Assembly: GCF_001298105.1 (NCBI RefSeq)
Contig: NZ_LGJH01000126.1
Coordinates: 1-49,722, forward strand
Direction: 5' to 3'
Source: Novosphingobium sp. ST904
GTDB lineage: Bacteria > Pseudomonadota > Alphaproteobacteria > Sphingomonadales > Sphingomonadaceae
DNA length: 49,722 bases
Shown: positions 1 through 8,936 of the stretch, in pieces
How the letters are laid out: every line of letters begins with the position of its first letter
Position numbering within the stretch: the first letter of the stretch is position 1
Notes under the pieces: model-generated
What the model saw: the letters and a program-made list of their open reading frames with translations, nothing else
Database searches by the model: none
Told to the model about the DNA's origin: nothing
Position numbers and translations under genes: made by a program

Positions 1-1353
1 GTTCGCCTCGACCATTTCCTTCTTGGCGATGCGCGCCTCGCGCTCGCCCTTCTGGACCATGTTGACGATGCGGCGGAACTCGGGAAGCGCCATGCCGGTG
101 GTGGCGGCGATGTCCGAGACTTCCGAGCGGATGCGTTCGACAGGATCGGCCTCGGCCTCGGCGAAGGCGGCCCACTTCTTGTCCTTCTTCGCCATGTCGG
201 CGAGCCAGGTGTCGTCCAGCTCTCGGCCCATGTAGGTTTCGAGGAAGTCTGCGCGCTTGACCTTGTGACGCTCGGCAAGGCGCAGCATCTGGCCGCCCAG
301 CGTGGTGAGGCGGCGGTTGAAGGCGTAGAGGTTGTCGACGAGATACTCGATCTTCGACGCGTGGAACTTCACCGATTCGACCTGCGCGGTGAGGTCTTCG
401 CGAAGCTGCTGGTACTGGTCTTCCTTGGCGGCCGGGAAATCGATGCCCAGCGCCAGCGCGTCGAGACGCTCGGACTGGAGGCGTTCGAAGGCCTGGAACA
501 GCTCGGTGATGAGGATGAACTTCTCAAGCGCTTCGGGCTTGAGGGCCGCTTCCATCTGCGCGAGGCTGAGGGTGTTGTCTTCTTCCTCTTCCTCAGCCTG
601 CCGCTTGGGGATCGGATTGCCGTCCTCGTCGACCTCGGAGGTTTCCTCCTCGACGTCGTCCTCGTCCTTGAAGGAGGGACCGGCGGTCTTTTCGCTGATC
701 TCGCCGTCGTCGTCGCCGTCTTCCGTCAGGCTTTCAGGCGCGGGCTCCTTCGAGAGCATCGCGTCGAGATCGAGGATCTCGCGAAGCTGCATCTCGCCGT
801 TGTTGAGCGCTTCCGACCACTGGATGATGGCGTGGAAGGTGATCGGGCTCTCGCACAGGCCCAGGATCATCATGTCGCGACCGGCTTCGATTCGCTTGGA
901 GATGGCGGCTTCGCCCTCTCGGCTGAGCATCTCCGCCGCGCCCATTTCGCGCAGGTACAGGCGAACCGGATCGTCGCTCCGGCCGAGGGCTTCCGCACTC
1001 TTGCTGTCGGCCGCGCGGCGTCGGGTGCCTTCGCCGCTTTCGGCGAAACCGCTGTCTCCGTCGCGATCCTCGTCCGCGTCCAGTTCCGGCTCGGCATCGG
1101 CCGCATCGTCATCGTCTTCATTTTCGACGATTTTGACGCCCATTTCCGAGATCGCGGCCATGATGTCCTCGATCTGTTCGGAAGACATCTGGTCCTGCGG
1201 CAGCGCAGCGTTCAATTCGCTGACGGATATGACACCGAGGCGCTTGGCCCGCGCGATCAATCGCTCGACCGAGCCCCGGCCGGAATCGATCAGCGGTGCG
1301 TCGTTCTCCGCGCCATAATCTTCGTTGCTCATTCTTGTTCGCTTTTTATCCAT
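1..1353 (-). CDS. rpoD: RNA polymerase sigma-70 factor RpoD (5' part, runs off left edge)
   Basis: Primary sigma factor, which directs RNA polymerase to housekeeping promoters. Reading leftwards, the product shows region 1.1 with the ALPQDQMSSEQIED motif, region 1.2 with DDPVRLYLREMG, a long acidic non-conserved region rich in Asp/Glu, and ends at the window edge with KKEMVEAN, the first residues of region 2.1. Regions 2 to 4 therefore lie outside the window. I chose the ATG at 1353 because GAAGG sits 6 nt upstream; the in-frame ATG at 1332 is the alternative and would drop seven residues. No dnaG lies directly upstream; the next gene on this strand is a cold-shock protein about 285 bases away. 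The family call is certain. Whether this is the only rpoD of the genome cannot be told from here. Confidence 0.95.
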   Translation of the reverse strand, partial: MDKKRTRMSNEDYGAENDAPLIDSGRGSVERLIARAKRLGVISVSELNAALPQDQMSSEQIEDIMAAISEMGVKIVENEDDDDAADAEPELDADEDRDGDSGFAESGEGTRRRAADSKSAEALGRSDDPVRLYLREMGAAEMLSREGEAAISKRIEAGRDMMILGLCESPITFHAIIQWSEALNNGEMQLREILDLDAMLSKEPAPESLTEDGDDDGEISEKTAGPSFKDEDDVEEETSEVDEDGNPIPKRQAEEEEEDNTLSLAQMEAALKPEALEKFILITELFQAFERLQSERLDALALGIDFPAAKEDQYQQLREDLTAQVESVKFHASKIEYLVDNLYAFNRRLTTLGGQMLRLAERHKVKRADFLETYMGRELDDTWLADMAKKDKKWAAFAEAEADPVERIRSEVSDIAATTGMALPEFRRIVNMVQKGEREARIAKKEMVEAN

Positions 1354-1600
1354 TGTGCGCCTTCGGCGGCGTTGCTCCGCCAGGCAAAGACGTCGGTCTG
1401 AAAGTGCATTGCCTGACACAGCGGCAAAGCGCCAGCGATCTGTCACACGGCAAACCGGCAAGGGCCATTTTGAACGCCGACAGCTTTCCCGTCTCTATCA
1501 TGGGTATCAAGCAGGCCGCAGGCAATGACGCCCATGCGTTTTCATGTCTCGGGGCATAAAGAAGGCTGTAGTTCGTGATTCCGATCAGCCGCCAGAGCAT

Positions 1601-1630
1601 GGCCTTGGCCGGTGGAAACCGGCCAAGGCC
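1601..1630 (-). terminator. Perfect 13-bp stem hairpin after the cold-shock gene
   Basis: GGCCTTGGCCGGT, a GGAA loop and the exact reverse complement form a 13-bp perfect stem starting 9 bases past the stop codon of the cold-shock gene. No T-run follows on either strand, so it is a terminator-like or mRNA-stabilising hairpin rather than a textbook intrinsic terminator. The rest of the gap to rpoD (1354-1600) shows no gene that I can support. Confidence 0.6.
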
Positions 1631-1638
1631 CGCGGACC

Positions 1639-2331
1639 TCAGCGAAGGACCAGATTGACCGCCGAGGACTTGCCGCGGCGATCGATCTCGATTTCGAACT
1701 CGATCTGATCGCCTTCATGCAGGCCGGACAGGCCCGAGCGCTCTACGGCACTGATGTGCACGAAGGCATCGGGCTGGCCGTCATCGCGATTGACGAAGCC
1801 AAAGCCCTTGGACGCATTGAAGAACTTGACCGTGCCGCTGGCGCGTTCGCCCGTGGACTGGCGCTGTGCCGGCGCGGATTCCCGCCGAGTGGCGGTGATG
1901 ACTTCGCCGACGATCGAGAGATTCGTTGCGGAGACCTTGCCGCCACGGTCGACCAGCTGGAACTCAAGCTGCTGACCTTCGGCAAGCGTCGTGAGGCCGG
2001 CGTCCTGAACGGCGCTGATGTGAACGAAGGCATCGTCGCCGCCATCTTCGCGCTGGATGAAGCCGAAGCCCTTATCCGCGTTGAAGAACTTGACCACGCC
2101 GCTGCCCTCGCCGATGACCTGAGCAGGAGCGCCGCCGCGAGGGCCGCCGCCGCCGAAACCGCCGCTACGCGCACCGCCAAAGCCGCCGCGCTGCCCGCCA
2201 CCGAAACGGTCGTTGCCGCCGCCGAAGCGGTCGTTACCGCCGCCGAAACGGTCATTGCCGCCGCCGAAACGGTCATTGCCACCACCGAACCTGTCACGGC
2301 CGTTACCGCGATTTCCTCTGTCAAAAGACAT
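1639..2331 (-). CDS. Cold-shock protein with two CSD domains and a Gly/Arg-rich N-terminus
   Basis: A 230-residue cytoplasmic nucleic-acid-binding protein. Two cold-shock domains are clear: the first near residues 70-135 with [16 protein letters not shown] and DAFVHISA, the second near 165-230 with [15 protein letters not shown] and DAFVHISA. Both carry the RNP1 and RNP2 aromatic residues that stack on single-stranded RNA or DNA. The first 65 residues are a low-complexity arm made of five DRFGGGN-type units and GGF/RGG segments, typical of RNA-binding disorder. I chose the ATG at 2331 ([10 protein letters not shown]); an upstream ATG at 2409 would add 26 residues of unconserved sequence. The unusually long AT-containing region upstream suits a cold-inducible leader, but that is inference. 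Confidence 0.9.
   Translation of the reverse strand: MSFDRGNRGNGRDRFGGGNDRFGGGNDRFGGGNDRFGGGNDRFGGGQRGGFGGARSGGFGGGGPRGGAPAQVIGEGSGVVKFFNADKGFGFIQREDGGDDAFVHISAVQDAGLTTLAEGQQLEFQLVDRGGKVSATNLSIVGEVITATRRESAPAQRQSTGERASGTVKFFNASKGFGFVNRDDGQPDAFVHISAVERSGLSGLHEGDQIEFEIEIDRRGKSSAVNLVLR
2197..2301 (-). repeat. Five tandem 21-bp units encoding DRFGGGN
   Basis: About five in-frame 21-bp units inside the cold-shock gene encode DRFGGGN repeats. The units differ at a few third positions, and the last ends in Gln instead of Asn. Such an array can change length by slippage without breaking the frame. Confidence 0.85.
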
Positions 2332-3271
2332 GACTAAAACGTACCTTCGTTGCGCTCGGTGAAAAAATGGCCCATGCGCTTGAACGCGGCGCGCCGGGCG
2401 TAATAACAATCAGCTTACAATACGAAGTGTTCTGACAGGGCTGTGATACCCTATGGCTGATTGTCAGATAAAAATTTAATGATGTATATCTATTTCGAAA
2501 TATTTTGGCACGTAAATGCTGCATTTGCCAAAATCCCGGGCAATTTTGCCTTTGGGTTCGAAAATATTTCCTGCAATTGCAGTGCGTATTGTGGGGCGCG
2601 GCGATCGATGTCTTGATTCCTTTAACGGTCATCACGGCGCGTGCATCATGATTGGCGCGCTTTTTTGGACTTGTCTCGCTGCATCGCTGCCCCATAGCAC
2701 CGAATTTCCCGTCAGACCATCCGAGAGCCTCGTACAGTAAGGTTTTCCGAGATCGGCGCGGCAGTTTACCGGGAATCCTTGAAAAATCCGGCTGAATCGG
2801 GCTCGGCGGGGCAGGAAATACGATACCTGCAACACTCCGTCGCTTCGCATCGCGGTGAAAATCTTGGTGTGGCGAGCCATGGTGCCAGCTTGCGCTTGCG
2901 GGGCGAAGGGAATCGCAGCCGCCCGAATTCTGTCTTGAGAATGAGAAAAGGACGGGCAAGGGGCCGCTCGGCGGACTTTGATCGATCGGATCGATGGTCA
3001 GGCCTTGCCATGCGGCAGGGCACGGCGGGGGATGCCTGTGATGCGAAACCATATTGAATGGCTATGCAGGATTTCCAATCGCCGCCGGTGAATGGGCGGA
3101 TTTCCGCGGTTTTCCCGGCAGGAGAATGAATGCCGCGGATCCTGAATTCCGATGATTCCCGTGTACGGTGAAGGAGGGGCGGCCGAACGGGCAAGTCCAA
3201 GTGTCTATAACGGCGGGATATATAGGCGTTCGGTGAAGCGCTCGTTCTCCCCCCGGCCCGAGGAATTTACC
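2332..3271. other. 940-base intergenic region with AT-rich tract and inverted repeat
   Basis: No credible gene is visible here; the open frames lack family features and behave like chance GC-rich frames. Bases 2440-2580 are much more AT-rich than the surroundings and probably hold the cold-shock promoter and leader on the minus strand. A perfect 9-bp inverted repeat (ACAATCAGC at 2406-2414, GCTGATTGT at 2456-2464) lies 75-133 bases upstream of the cold-shock start and could form a leader hairpin. The right part leads into the chemoreceptor gene, whose ribosome-binding site GAGGAA lies at 3260-3265. Confidence 0.5.
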
Positions 3272-5137
3272 TTGCTCGATTTTCTGAACAATTGGCGGCT
3301 TCCTAAAAAGCTGCTGGCAGCCTTCAGCCTGCTCATCGCGCTTCTGAGCGTAGTGGGTATCAATGGCCTTGTTTCGACAAGGACCATGAACTCTATCGCC
3401 CAAAGCCACGTCGATCACGGCATCGCCAGCATGTCGGCGCTGGAAGCGGTGATCAGCAATGCGCAGGCGCTTCGCTCGCTGGTCTATGCCAGCTACATCG
3501 CGAAAGACGCCGGCGAAGCGCGCGATCTCAAGCAGCGCTATGACACCGCGCGGGCCGATCTCGACAAGGCGGTGGAAGAATACAGCCAGGTAGCCGATGT
3601 CAGTCTGGCAGGCGACCTTACCCGGCTCAAGAGCGGGATCGATAGCCTCTATGCAGTGAACGAGCGCACCCTGAACCTGCGAAGCGCGGGCGATCTCGAG
3701 GGCGCGCTGGCATTGATGAACACCGATGGTCGCGCTGCCTCGCGCGATGTGACGACGCGCACGGATGCTCTGGTGGACAAGGTTCGCGAGCTTTCGAGCC
3801 GCCGAGCCGAGCAGGGGCAAGCCACTGCCGAACTGACGACCTGGCTCTCGGCTGGCCTCGCTATCATCGGAATCGCGGGAATTCTGCTCATCTGGCGCGT
3901 GCTCGTGCGCACCGTCGCCGCGCCGATGAGCCGGATCACCGAGGTCACCACCTCGCTTGCCGAAGGCGGCCACCAGGCGGTGCCCTATCGTGAGCGTCGT
4001 GATGAAATCGGCGAGATAGCGCAAGCCGTCGAGCAGTTCCGTGTCGCCTCCGAAGCCCGTGCCGAGATCGATGCGCGCCACGCCAAGGAGCAGCAAGTCG
4101 TCACCTCGACGCTGCGAGCCAGCCTTCAGGCCATCAGCGAAGGCGACCTGACGCGGTCGATCAACGCCGATTTTCCGCCGGCCTATGGCGAACTCAAGAA
4201 CAACTTCAATTCGGCTGTGGGAGCGCTGCGCGATCTCATCGGTGCGGTCGCTGAAAGCGCCGTTACGATCCGCACCGGCTCCAGCGAAATCGCCCAGGCA
4301 TCCGAGGACCTGGCTCGTCGTACCGAAAGCAACGCGGCCAGCCTTGAAGAGACTTCGGCGGCCATCACCCAGATGGATCAGCGCCTGCGCGCCACTGCCG
4401 AAGCCGCCGGTCGCACTGTACAGCGGGCCGATGGGGCCATGGGTGTGGTTCAGACCGGCCGCTCGATCGCCGATGAGGCCGTGCAGGCCATGGGCCGCGT
4501 CAGCGAGAGCGCCAAGGGTATCGATTCGGTGATCGAGGGGCTCGACAAGATCGCCTTCCAGACCCGCGTCCTTGCGATGAACGCTGCCGTAGAGGCAGGC
4601 CGCGCAGGCGACGCAGGGCGCGGTTTCGCGGTGGTGGCCGATCTCGTCTCCGCGCTCGCCATGCGCTCGGAAGAGGAAGCTAAACGAGCCCGGGAGCAAT
4701 TGACGGCGACGCAGACCGATATCGGTACTGCTGTCGGAGCGGTGCAGCGCGTGGACGGCGCGCTCCAGAACATCTCGGGCGACGTGACCGAGGTGCACAC
4801 ACTGCTCAGTGACATCGCGGCTGACAATCAGGTGCAGTCGTCGACGATCACGCAGATCAGCGCAGCGATCGGCACGATGGACCAGGCGACTCAGCAGAAC
4901 GCGGCGATGGTGGAGCAGACTTCGGCAGCGGCGCGCACTCTCAACAGCGAAGTCACCGCTCTTTCGGACCGCGCTGCAATGTTCCGCACCGGAAATGGTG
5001 GCGTGTCCCATTCCCCGCGCTCGTTTCCTGCCGCTACGCCGCGCGGCGCAGGGGCGGCGATCCCTTCCATCTCAGTTCGAAGCCCCAAGGTGGCCGCATT
5101 GGCAACCGGGCAGGACGATGACTGGATGGATTTCTGA
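3272..5137 (+). CDS. Methyl-accepting chemotaxis protein
   Basis: Membrane chemoreceptor that passes ligand signals to CheA/CheW. From a TTG start at 3272, preceded by GAGGAA at 7-base spacing, the protein is 621 residues. An upstream ATG at 3152 would add 40 residues with no hydrophobic or conserved character. Visible parts: first membrane helix at about 12-33, a periplasmic four-helix-bundle-like domain to about 188, second membrane helix at about 190-212, HAMP at about 213-265, then the cytoplasmic methyl-accepting coiled coil. The hairpin tip at about 426-457 reads AFQTRVLAMNAAVEAGRAGD, close to the family consensus but with Gly and Met replacements. The C-terminus DDDWMDF resembles the W-x-x-F tether that recruits CheR/CheB. 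No che genes are adjacent, so it is an orphan receptor. Confidence 0.92.
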   Translation: MLDFLNNWRLPKKLLAAFSLLIALLSVVGINGLVSTRTMNSIAQSHVDHGIASMSALEAVISNAQALRSLVYASYIAKDAGEARDLKQRYDTARADLDKAVEEYSQVADVSLAGDLTRLKSGIDSLYAVNERTLNLRSAGDLEGALALMNTDGRAASRDVTTRTDALVDKVRELSSRRAEQGQATAELTTWLSAGLAIIGIAGILLIWRVLVRTVAAPMSRITEVTTSLAEGGHQAVPYRERRDEIGEIAQAVEQFRVASEARAEIDARHAKEQQVVTSTLRASLQAISEGDLTRSINADFPPAYGELKNNFNSAVGALRDLIGAVAESAVTIRTGSSEIAQASEDLARRTESNAASLEETSAAITQMDQRLRATAEAAGRTVQRADGAMGVVQTGRSIADEAVQAMGRVSESAKGIDSVIEGLDKIAFQTRVLAMNAAVEAGRAGDAGRGFAVVADLVSALAMRSEEEAKRAREQLTATQTDIGTAVGAVQRVDGALQNISGDVTEVHTLLSDIAADNQVQSSTITQISAAIGTMDQATQQNAAMVEQTSAAARTLNSEVTALSDRAAMFRTGNGGVSHSPRSFPAATPRGAGAAIPSISVRSPKVAALATGQDDDWMDF

Positions 5138-5520
5138 CCGGGATGTGAGGGCGCGAAGAAGGCGCGGATCGGAGGGTTGCCGTTCTTTGGATGGGCGGCA
5201 ACCTCCATCAACCTTGTGCCTGTCGCAGGTTCTCCCGGATTTGTGCGATAGCCGATAATCAATTATGTGAATGAAAAATCATCATATCTATTGATTTTTG
5301 ATATGAGGTGCGATGCCGCAATCCCGAGGAAACAGCGCAAGATAGTGCGCGGTTATTCAAAGGGAGAGACTAGGCTCAGGACCCATTGATTGACGGAGGT
5401 CGATGTGATTCAGGCTCCGCAAGGAGACTGAGCATGAGCGGCCTGCCAATCAATGGGTCCTGAGGCTGCAATGGGCGCTAAGCGGACCCGCCTCGCTGCG
5501 CCAGAATCTGCTATCGCGGG
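5138..5520. other. Intergenic region holding an inverted-repeat element
   Basis: No gene is visible between the chemoreceptor and the oxidoreductase. Bases 5250-5305 are AT-rich and include AAAAATCA and TGATTTTT as weak inverted arms, possibly a chemoreceptor terminator. The right half contains the inverted-repeat element listed separately at 5372-5467. Confidence 0.5.
5372..5467. repeat. 96-bp inverted-repeat element, MITE-like or IS remnant
   Basis: An 18-bp perfect inverted repeat (CTCAGGACCCATTGATTG at 5375-5392 and its complement at 5447-5464) extends to 21 bp with one mismatch and encloses only 54 bases. The spacer has no coding capacity. The shape fits a miniature inverted-repeat element or the joined ends of a deleted insertion sequence. 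I see no convincing target-site duplication, so a bidirectional terminator or structured RNA is the alternative. Confidence 0.55.
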
Positions 5521-6642
5521 CTAACCTGCGGAAGGGTCGATCAGGAACTTCTCGCCTGTGGCCTTGCGCTCGTATGCTTGCAGGACGTCCGGCTCCAGGG
5601 CTTCCGCCAATCCGATCACGCGGGTGTATTTGCTGGCGAATGTCGTTGTCAGTTCGTCGATCACGCGGCGGCGCAGGCGGGCTACGACTTCGGGGCCGGC
5701 TTTCTGGAGGAACGGGAACAGTAGCCAGCCCGACACGCCCCACTGGAAGCCGAAAGCCAGCCGATTGAGGATCGTCGGCGAAGTGTCCAGTGCGCCGTAG
5801 ATGTAGAGCTGTTTGAACACGGGTGAGCCGTAGCGGTTGTATTCGGGCATCGCGCGGACCTGCGCCTGTTCCATGGCCTGCATGATGTCGCTGCCCAGCG
5901 TCCCGCCGCCGATGGCGTCGAAGGCTAGGGTTGCGCCGGTTTGCTCCACGGCTTCCGCAAGCCGGGCGGCGAAGTCGTCGTCCTTGCTGTTGACCACGTG
6001 CGCGGCGCCGATCTCGTTCAGAATGTCGGCCTGCTGCGTGGAACGGACGATGTTGACCAGCGGTATGCCGTCCCGCAGGCATACCTTCTGCAGCATCTGC
6101 CCGAGGTTCGATGCGGCGGCGGTATGGATGATCGCCTTGTGCCCCTCGCGCCGCGCAGTTTCGACGAAGCCGAGCGCGGTGAGCGGGTTGACGAACATCG
6201 AAGCGCCGCTTGCCGCCGTCGCGCCTTCGGGCAGCGGGATCACCTCGCTCGCCTTGATACGGCGATAGTCGGCATACATCCCTCCGCCGATCATCCCGAC
6301 CCGCCTGCCTTCCAGCGCGGCGGCGTTCCGTCCGGCTGCGACGACGGTTCCGGCGCCTTCGTTGCCCACGGGCATCGACTGGCCAAGCCGCGCCGCGACA
6401 CCGGCCAGACGGGCCGGCGGAATATCGAAAGTCAGGCTTCCGCCTCTGCCATCGCGCCGTTCGGGTGTCGCGATATCGGCAGGGCCGAGCAGCAGTCCCA
6501 GGTCGCTCGGGTTGATCGGCGCGGCTTCCACGCGGACGACGATCTCGTCGTCTGCGGGATCGTCGATCCGCACCTGTTCCAGCGACAGTGTCAGCTTGCC
6601 GTCATCGATCGTGGATCGCAGTTCGCGTCCCGTGAAGCCCAT
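5521..6642 (-). CDS. Zinc-type/quinone oxidoreductase-like MDR protein
   Basis: A 373-residue medium-chain dehydrogenase/reductase. The N-terminal GroES-like fold carries APINPSDLG and PVGNEGAGTVVAAG, and the Rossmann part includes HTAAASNLGQMLQKV followed by IVRSTQQADIL, the usual NADP-binding layout of quinone-reductase-like members. The Cys/His pattern of a catalytic zinc site is absent, so a zinc-independent NADPH reductase is more likely than an alcohol dehydrogenase. Start chosen at ATG 6642 behind GGAGAAGG; an in-frame upstream ATG adds a tail of low similarity. It stands alone and is divergent from the DUF485/symporter pair. The substrate cannot be predicted. Confidence 0.85.
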   Translation of the reverse strand: MGFTGRELRSTIDDGKLTLSLEQVRIDDPADDEIVVRVEAAPINPSDLGLLLGPADIATPERRDGRGGSLTFDIPPARLAGVAARLGQSMPVGNEGAGTVVAAGRNAAALEGRRVGMIGGGMYADYRRIKASEVIPLPEGATAASGASMFVNPLTALGFVETARREGHKAIIHTAAASNLGQMLQKVCLRDGIPLVNIVRSTQQADILNEIGAAHVVNSKDDDFAARLAEAVEQTGATLAFDAIGGGTLGSDIMQAMEQAQVRAMPEYNRYGSPVFKQLYIYGALDTSPTILNRLAFGFQWGVSGWLLFPFLQKAGPEVVARLRRRVIDELTTTFASKYTRVIGLAEALEPDVLQAYERKATGEKFLIDPSAG

Positions 6643-6819
6643 GACCTTCTCCGCTTGTTTGGCCGCGGCCGAATTTGCTGCCAGTCGGCGGAACATAGGC
6701 AGTGCGCCGGCCCGCGCAAGGATCGGACAAGAAAACGGCCTGCTTCCAACAATAACATTGCCTTGCAGTTTGCCGAGGTCATAGTTGGCGCCAACGAGAA
6801 GATGGGAAGGGTAGAGGAC

Positions 6820-7143
6820 GTGCAGAACGAAGCCGATACGACCACGTCGTTGTCCGCGATTGCCTCCGATCCGCGTTACCGCAAGTTGGTTGCAAGCCGG
6901 TCTCGCCTTGGCTGGCAATTGGCGGGAATAATGCTGGCGGTCTTCTTCGGCTTCATTCTCGTGATAGCCTTTCGCAAGGACCTGCTGGCGGAACCGATCG
7001 GCCAGGCGACCACGACTTGGGGCATTCCGGTGGGTCTCGGGGTGATCCTCGTAGGGATCGCGCTCACCGGCTTTTATGTTTTCCGCGCAAATCGCGATTT
7101 CGATCCGCTGCTCGAAGCCATTCGCAAGGATGCCGCGAAGTGA
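6820..7143 (+). CDS. DUF485 small membrane protein
   Basis: Small inner-membrane protein of the DUF485 family (YjcH type), whose genes typically sit directly before acetate/cation symporters. Starting at GTG 6820, with GGAAGG 9 bases upstream, it has 107 residues; ATG 6802 would give 113. It has the family layout: a polar start with [19 protein letters not shown], a first membrane helix ([15 protein letters not shown]), a short loop, and a second helix ([20 protein letters not shown]) ending in a charged tail. Its TGA overlaps the symporter GTG by 4 bases, so the two are translationally coupled. Its exact role is not known; it is presumed to support the symporter. Confidence 0.85.
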   Translation: MQNEADTTTSLSAIASDPRYRKLVASRSRLGWQLAGIMLAVFFGFILVIAFRKDLLAEPIGQATTTWGIPVGLGVILVGIALTGFYVFRANRDFDPLLEAIRKDAAK

Positions 7144-8864
7144 GCGGCCGCCTTGCCGCAGTGCGCTCCGGATCGGTTCTGGCTGTGCTTGGCATGGCTG
7201 TTCCCGTGCCGGCATTCGCCGACGCCGTGACCGGGCAGACGCAGCAGCAGCCGACGAACTGGCCTGCGATCCTCATGTTCGGGGTGTTCGTGCTGGCAAC
7301 TCTCGGGATTACCCGCTGGGCGGCACGAAAGACCCGTACGACGGCGGATTTCTACACGGCGGGAGGCGGTATCACGGGATTCCAGAACGGATTGGCGATT
7401 GCCGGCGATTACATGTCGGCGGCATCGTTCCTGGGGATCTCCGCCCAGATTTTCGCCGACGGCTACGATGGGCTGATCTACTCGACGGGCTTTCTGGTGG
7501 GCTGGCCGATCATTCTCTTCCTGCTGGCGGAACGCCTGCGCAATCTCGGCCGCTACACGTTCGCGGACGTGGCATCCTTCCGTTTCGCCCAGACCCCGGT
7601 CCGTCTCTTTGCCGCTTCCAGCACGCTCGCCGTCGTGCTGTTCTACCTCATCGCCCAGATGGTCGGCGCGGGGCAGTTGATCAAGCTGCTGTTCGGGCTG
7701 CCCTATTCCTATGCCGTGGTGATCGTGGGCGTGTTGATGACGTTCTATGTCCTGTTCGGGGGCATGATCGCGACCACATGGGTCCAGATCATCAAGGCGG
7801 TACTGCTCCTGGGCTGCGCCACGCTCATGGCTTTCGCCGTGCTTGCCAGCTTCGGCTTCTCGCCCGATGCCCTCTTCGCGCGCGCGGTAGAAGTGAAGAC
7901 GGCGCTGGCACTCGATGCCGGCGCCGACCCGGCGACGGCGGCGGCCAAGGGGCGGTCGATCATGGGGCCGGGCAATTTCATCAAGGACCCGGTTTCCGCG
8001 ATTTCCTTCGGCATGGCGCTCATGTTCGGGACAGCGGGCCTGCCGCATATCCTGATGCGCTTCTTCACCGTTCCCGACGCCCGGGCCGCGCGCAAGTCCG
8101 TACTCTGGGCCACCGGCTGGATCGGCTATTTCTACATCCTGACTTTCATCATCGGCTTCGGCGCGATCGTGATGGTCGCGACCGAGCCGGCCTTCCTCGA
8201 TCCGGCGACGGGCGCCTTGCGAGGCGGCGGTAACATGGCCGCGCTTCACCTGGCTGATGCGGTTGGTGGCAACCTGTTCCTCGGCTTCGTCTGCGCGGTC
8301 GCCTTCGCCACGATCCTTGCGGTCGTTGCCGGGCTGACCCTGGCCGGTGCGTCGGCCGTCAGCCATGATCTCTATGCGTCGGTGCTGCGCAAGGGAGAGG
8401 CGAGTTCCGAGGATGAACTGCGCGTATCGCGGCGAACGGTGGTGGTCCTCGCGCTCGTCGCGATTCTGCTGGGCATCCTGTTCGAGAACCAGAACGTCGC
8501 GTTCATGGTCAGCCTGGCTTTCGCGCTGGCCGCCTCGGGCAATTTTCCGGTGCTGCTGCTGTCCGTGCTGTGGAAAGGCTGCACCACGCGCGGGATCGTG
8601 TGGGGCGGGTCGATCGGCCTTGCGCTGGCGCTTGTCCTGACGATCCTGTCACCCGCGGTCTGGGTCTCGGTGCTTGGCCATGCCGACCCGGTGTTCCCCT
8701 TCACTTCGCCGACGCTGTTTTCGATGCCGCTGGCGTTCTTCACGATCTGGATCGTTTCCCGGCTTGACAGGAGCGGCCGCGCGGCAGTGGATCGTGCAGG
8801 CTATCTTGCGCAGCGTGTCCGTTCCGAGACCGGGATCGGTGCCGCCGGGGCAAGCGCGCACTGA
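7140..8864 (+). CDS. actP: Sodium:solute (acetate-type) symporter, ActP-like
   Basis: A 574-residue polytopic inner-membrane carrier of the sodium:solute symporter family that imports a short-chain monocarboxylate such as acetate with a cation. It begins with a signal-like segment ([17 protein letters not shown]) as ActP proteins do, then about 13 membrane helices. Family motifs include [20 protein letters not shown] and [12 protein letters not shown] early, [16 protein letters not shown] in the middle, and [16 protein letters not shown] late. The GTG start at 7140 overlaps the DUF485 stop, the arrangement of yjcH-actP in enterobacteria. No acetyl-CoA synthetase gene is near, so the physiological substrate (acetate, propionate or similar) is inferred from the family. 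Confidence 0.88.
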   Translation: MSGRLAAVRSGSVLAVLGMAVPVPAFADAVTGQTQQQPTNWPAILMFGVFVLATLGITRWAARKTRTTADFYTAGGGITGFQNGLAIAGDYMSAASFLGISAQIFADGYDGLIYSTGFLVGWPIILFLLAERLRNLGRYTFADVASFRFAQTPVRLFAASSTLAVVLFYLIAQMVGAGQLIKLLFGLPYSYAVVIVGVLMTFYVLFGGMIATTWVQIIKAVLLLGCATLMAFAVLASFGFSPDALFARAVEVKTALALDAGADPATAAAKGRSIMGPGNFIKDPVSAISFGMALMFGTAGLPHILMRFFTVPDARAARKSVLWATGWIGYFYILTFIIGFGAIVMVATEPAFLDPATGALRGGGNMAALHLADAVGGNLFLGFVCAVAFATILAVVAGLTLAGASAVSHDLYASVLRKGEASSEDELRVSRRTVVVLALVAILLGILFENQNVAFMVSLAFALAASGNFPVLLLSVLWKGCTTRGIVWGGSIGLALALVLTILSPAVWVSVLGHADPVFPFTSPTLFSMPLAFFTIWIVSRLDRSGRAAVDRAGYLAQRVRSETGIGAAGASAH

Positions 8865-8936
8865 TCTCCCCGGCTCCTTCGGAAAACCGGAAGCGTCGTC
8901 TGGACTGGGCCGGGGACGACGATATGAAGTGCCGGA

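Noticed and set aside
265..1401. 378-codon plus-strand frame in rpoD
   Set aside because: Mirror frame of the sigma-70 gene.
2197..2301. Possible CRISPR-like array
   Set aside because: Units are contiguous 21-bp in-frame coding repeats without spacers.
2321..3052. 243-codon minus-strand frame upstream of the cold-shock gene
   Set aside because: No recognisable domain, low-quality start and overlap with the probable promoter and leader.
3062..5011. 649-codon minus-strand frame opposite the chemoreceptor
   Set aside because: Antisense shadow; the plus strand has unmistakable HAMP and methyl-accepting domains.
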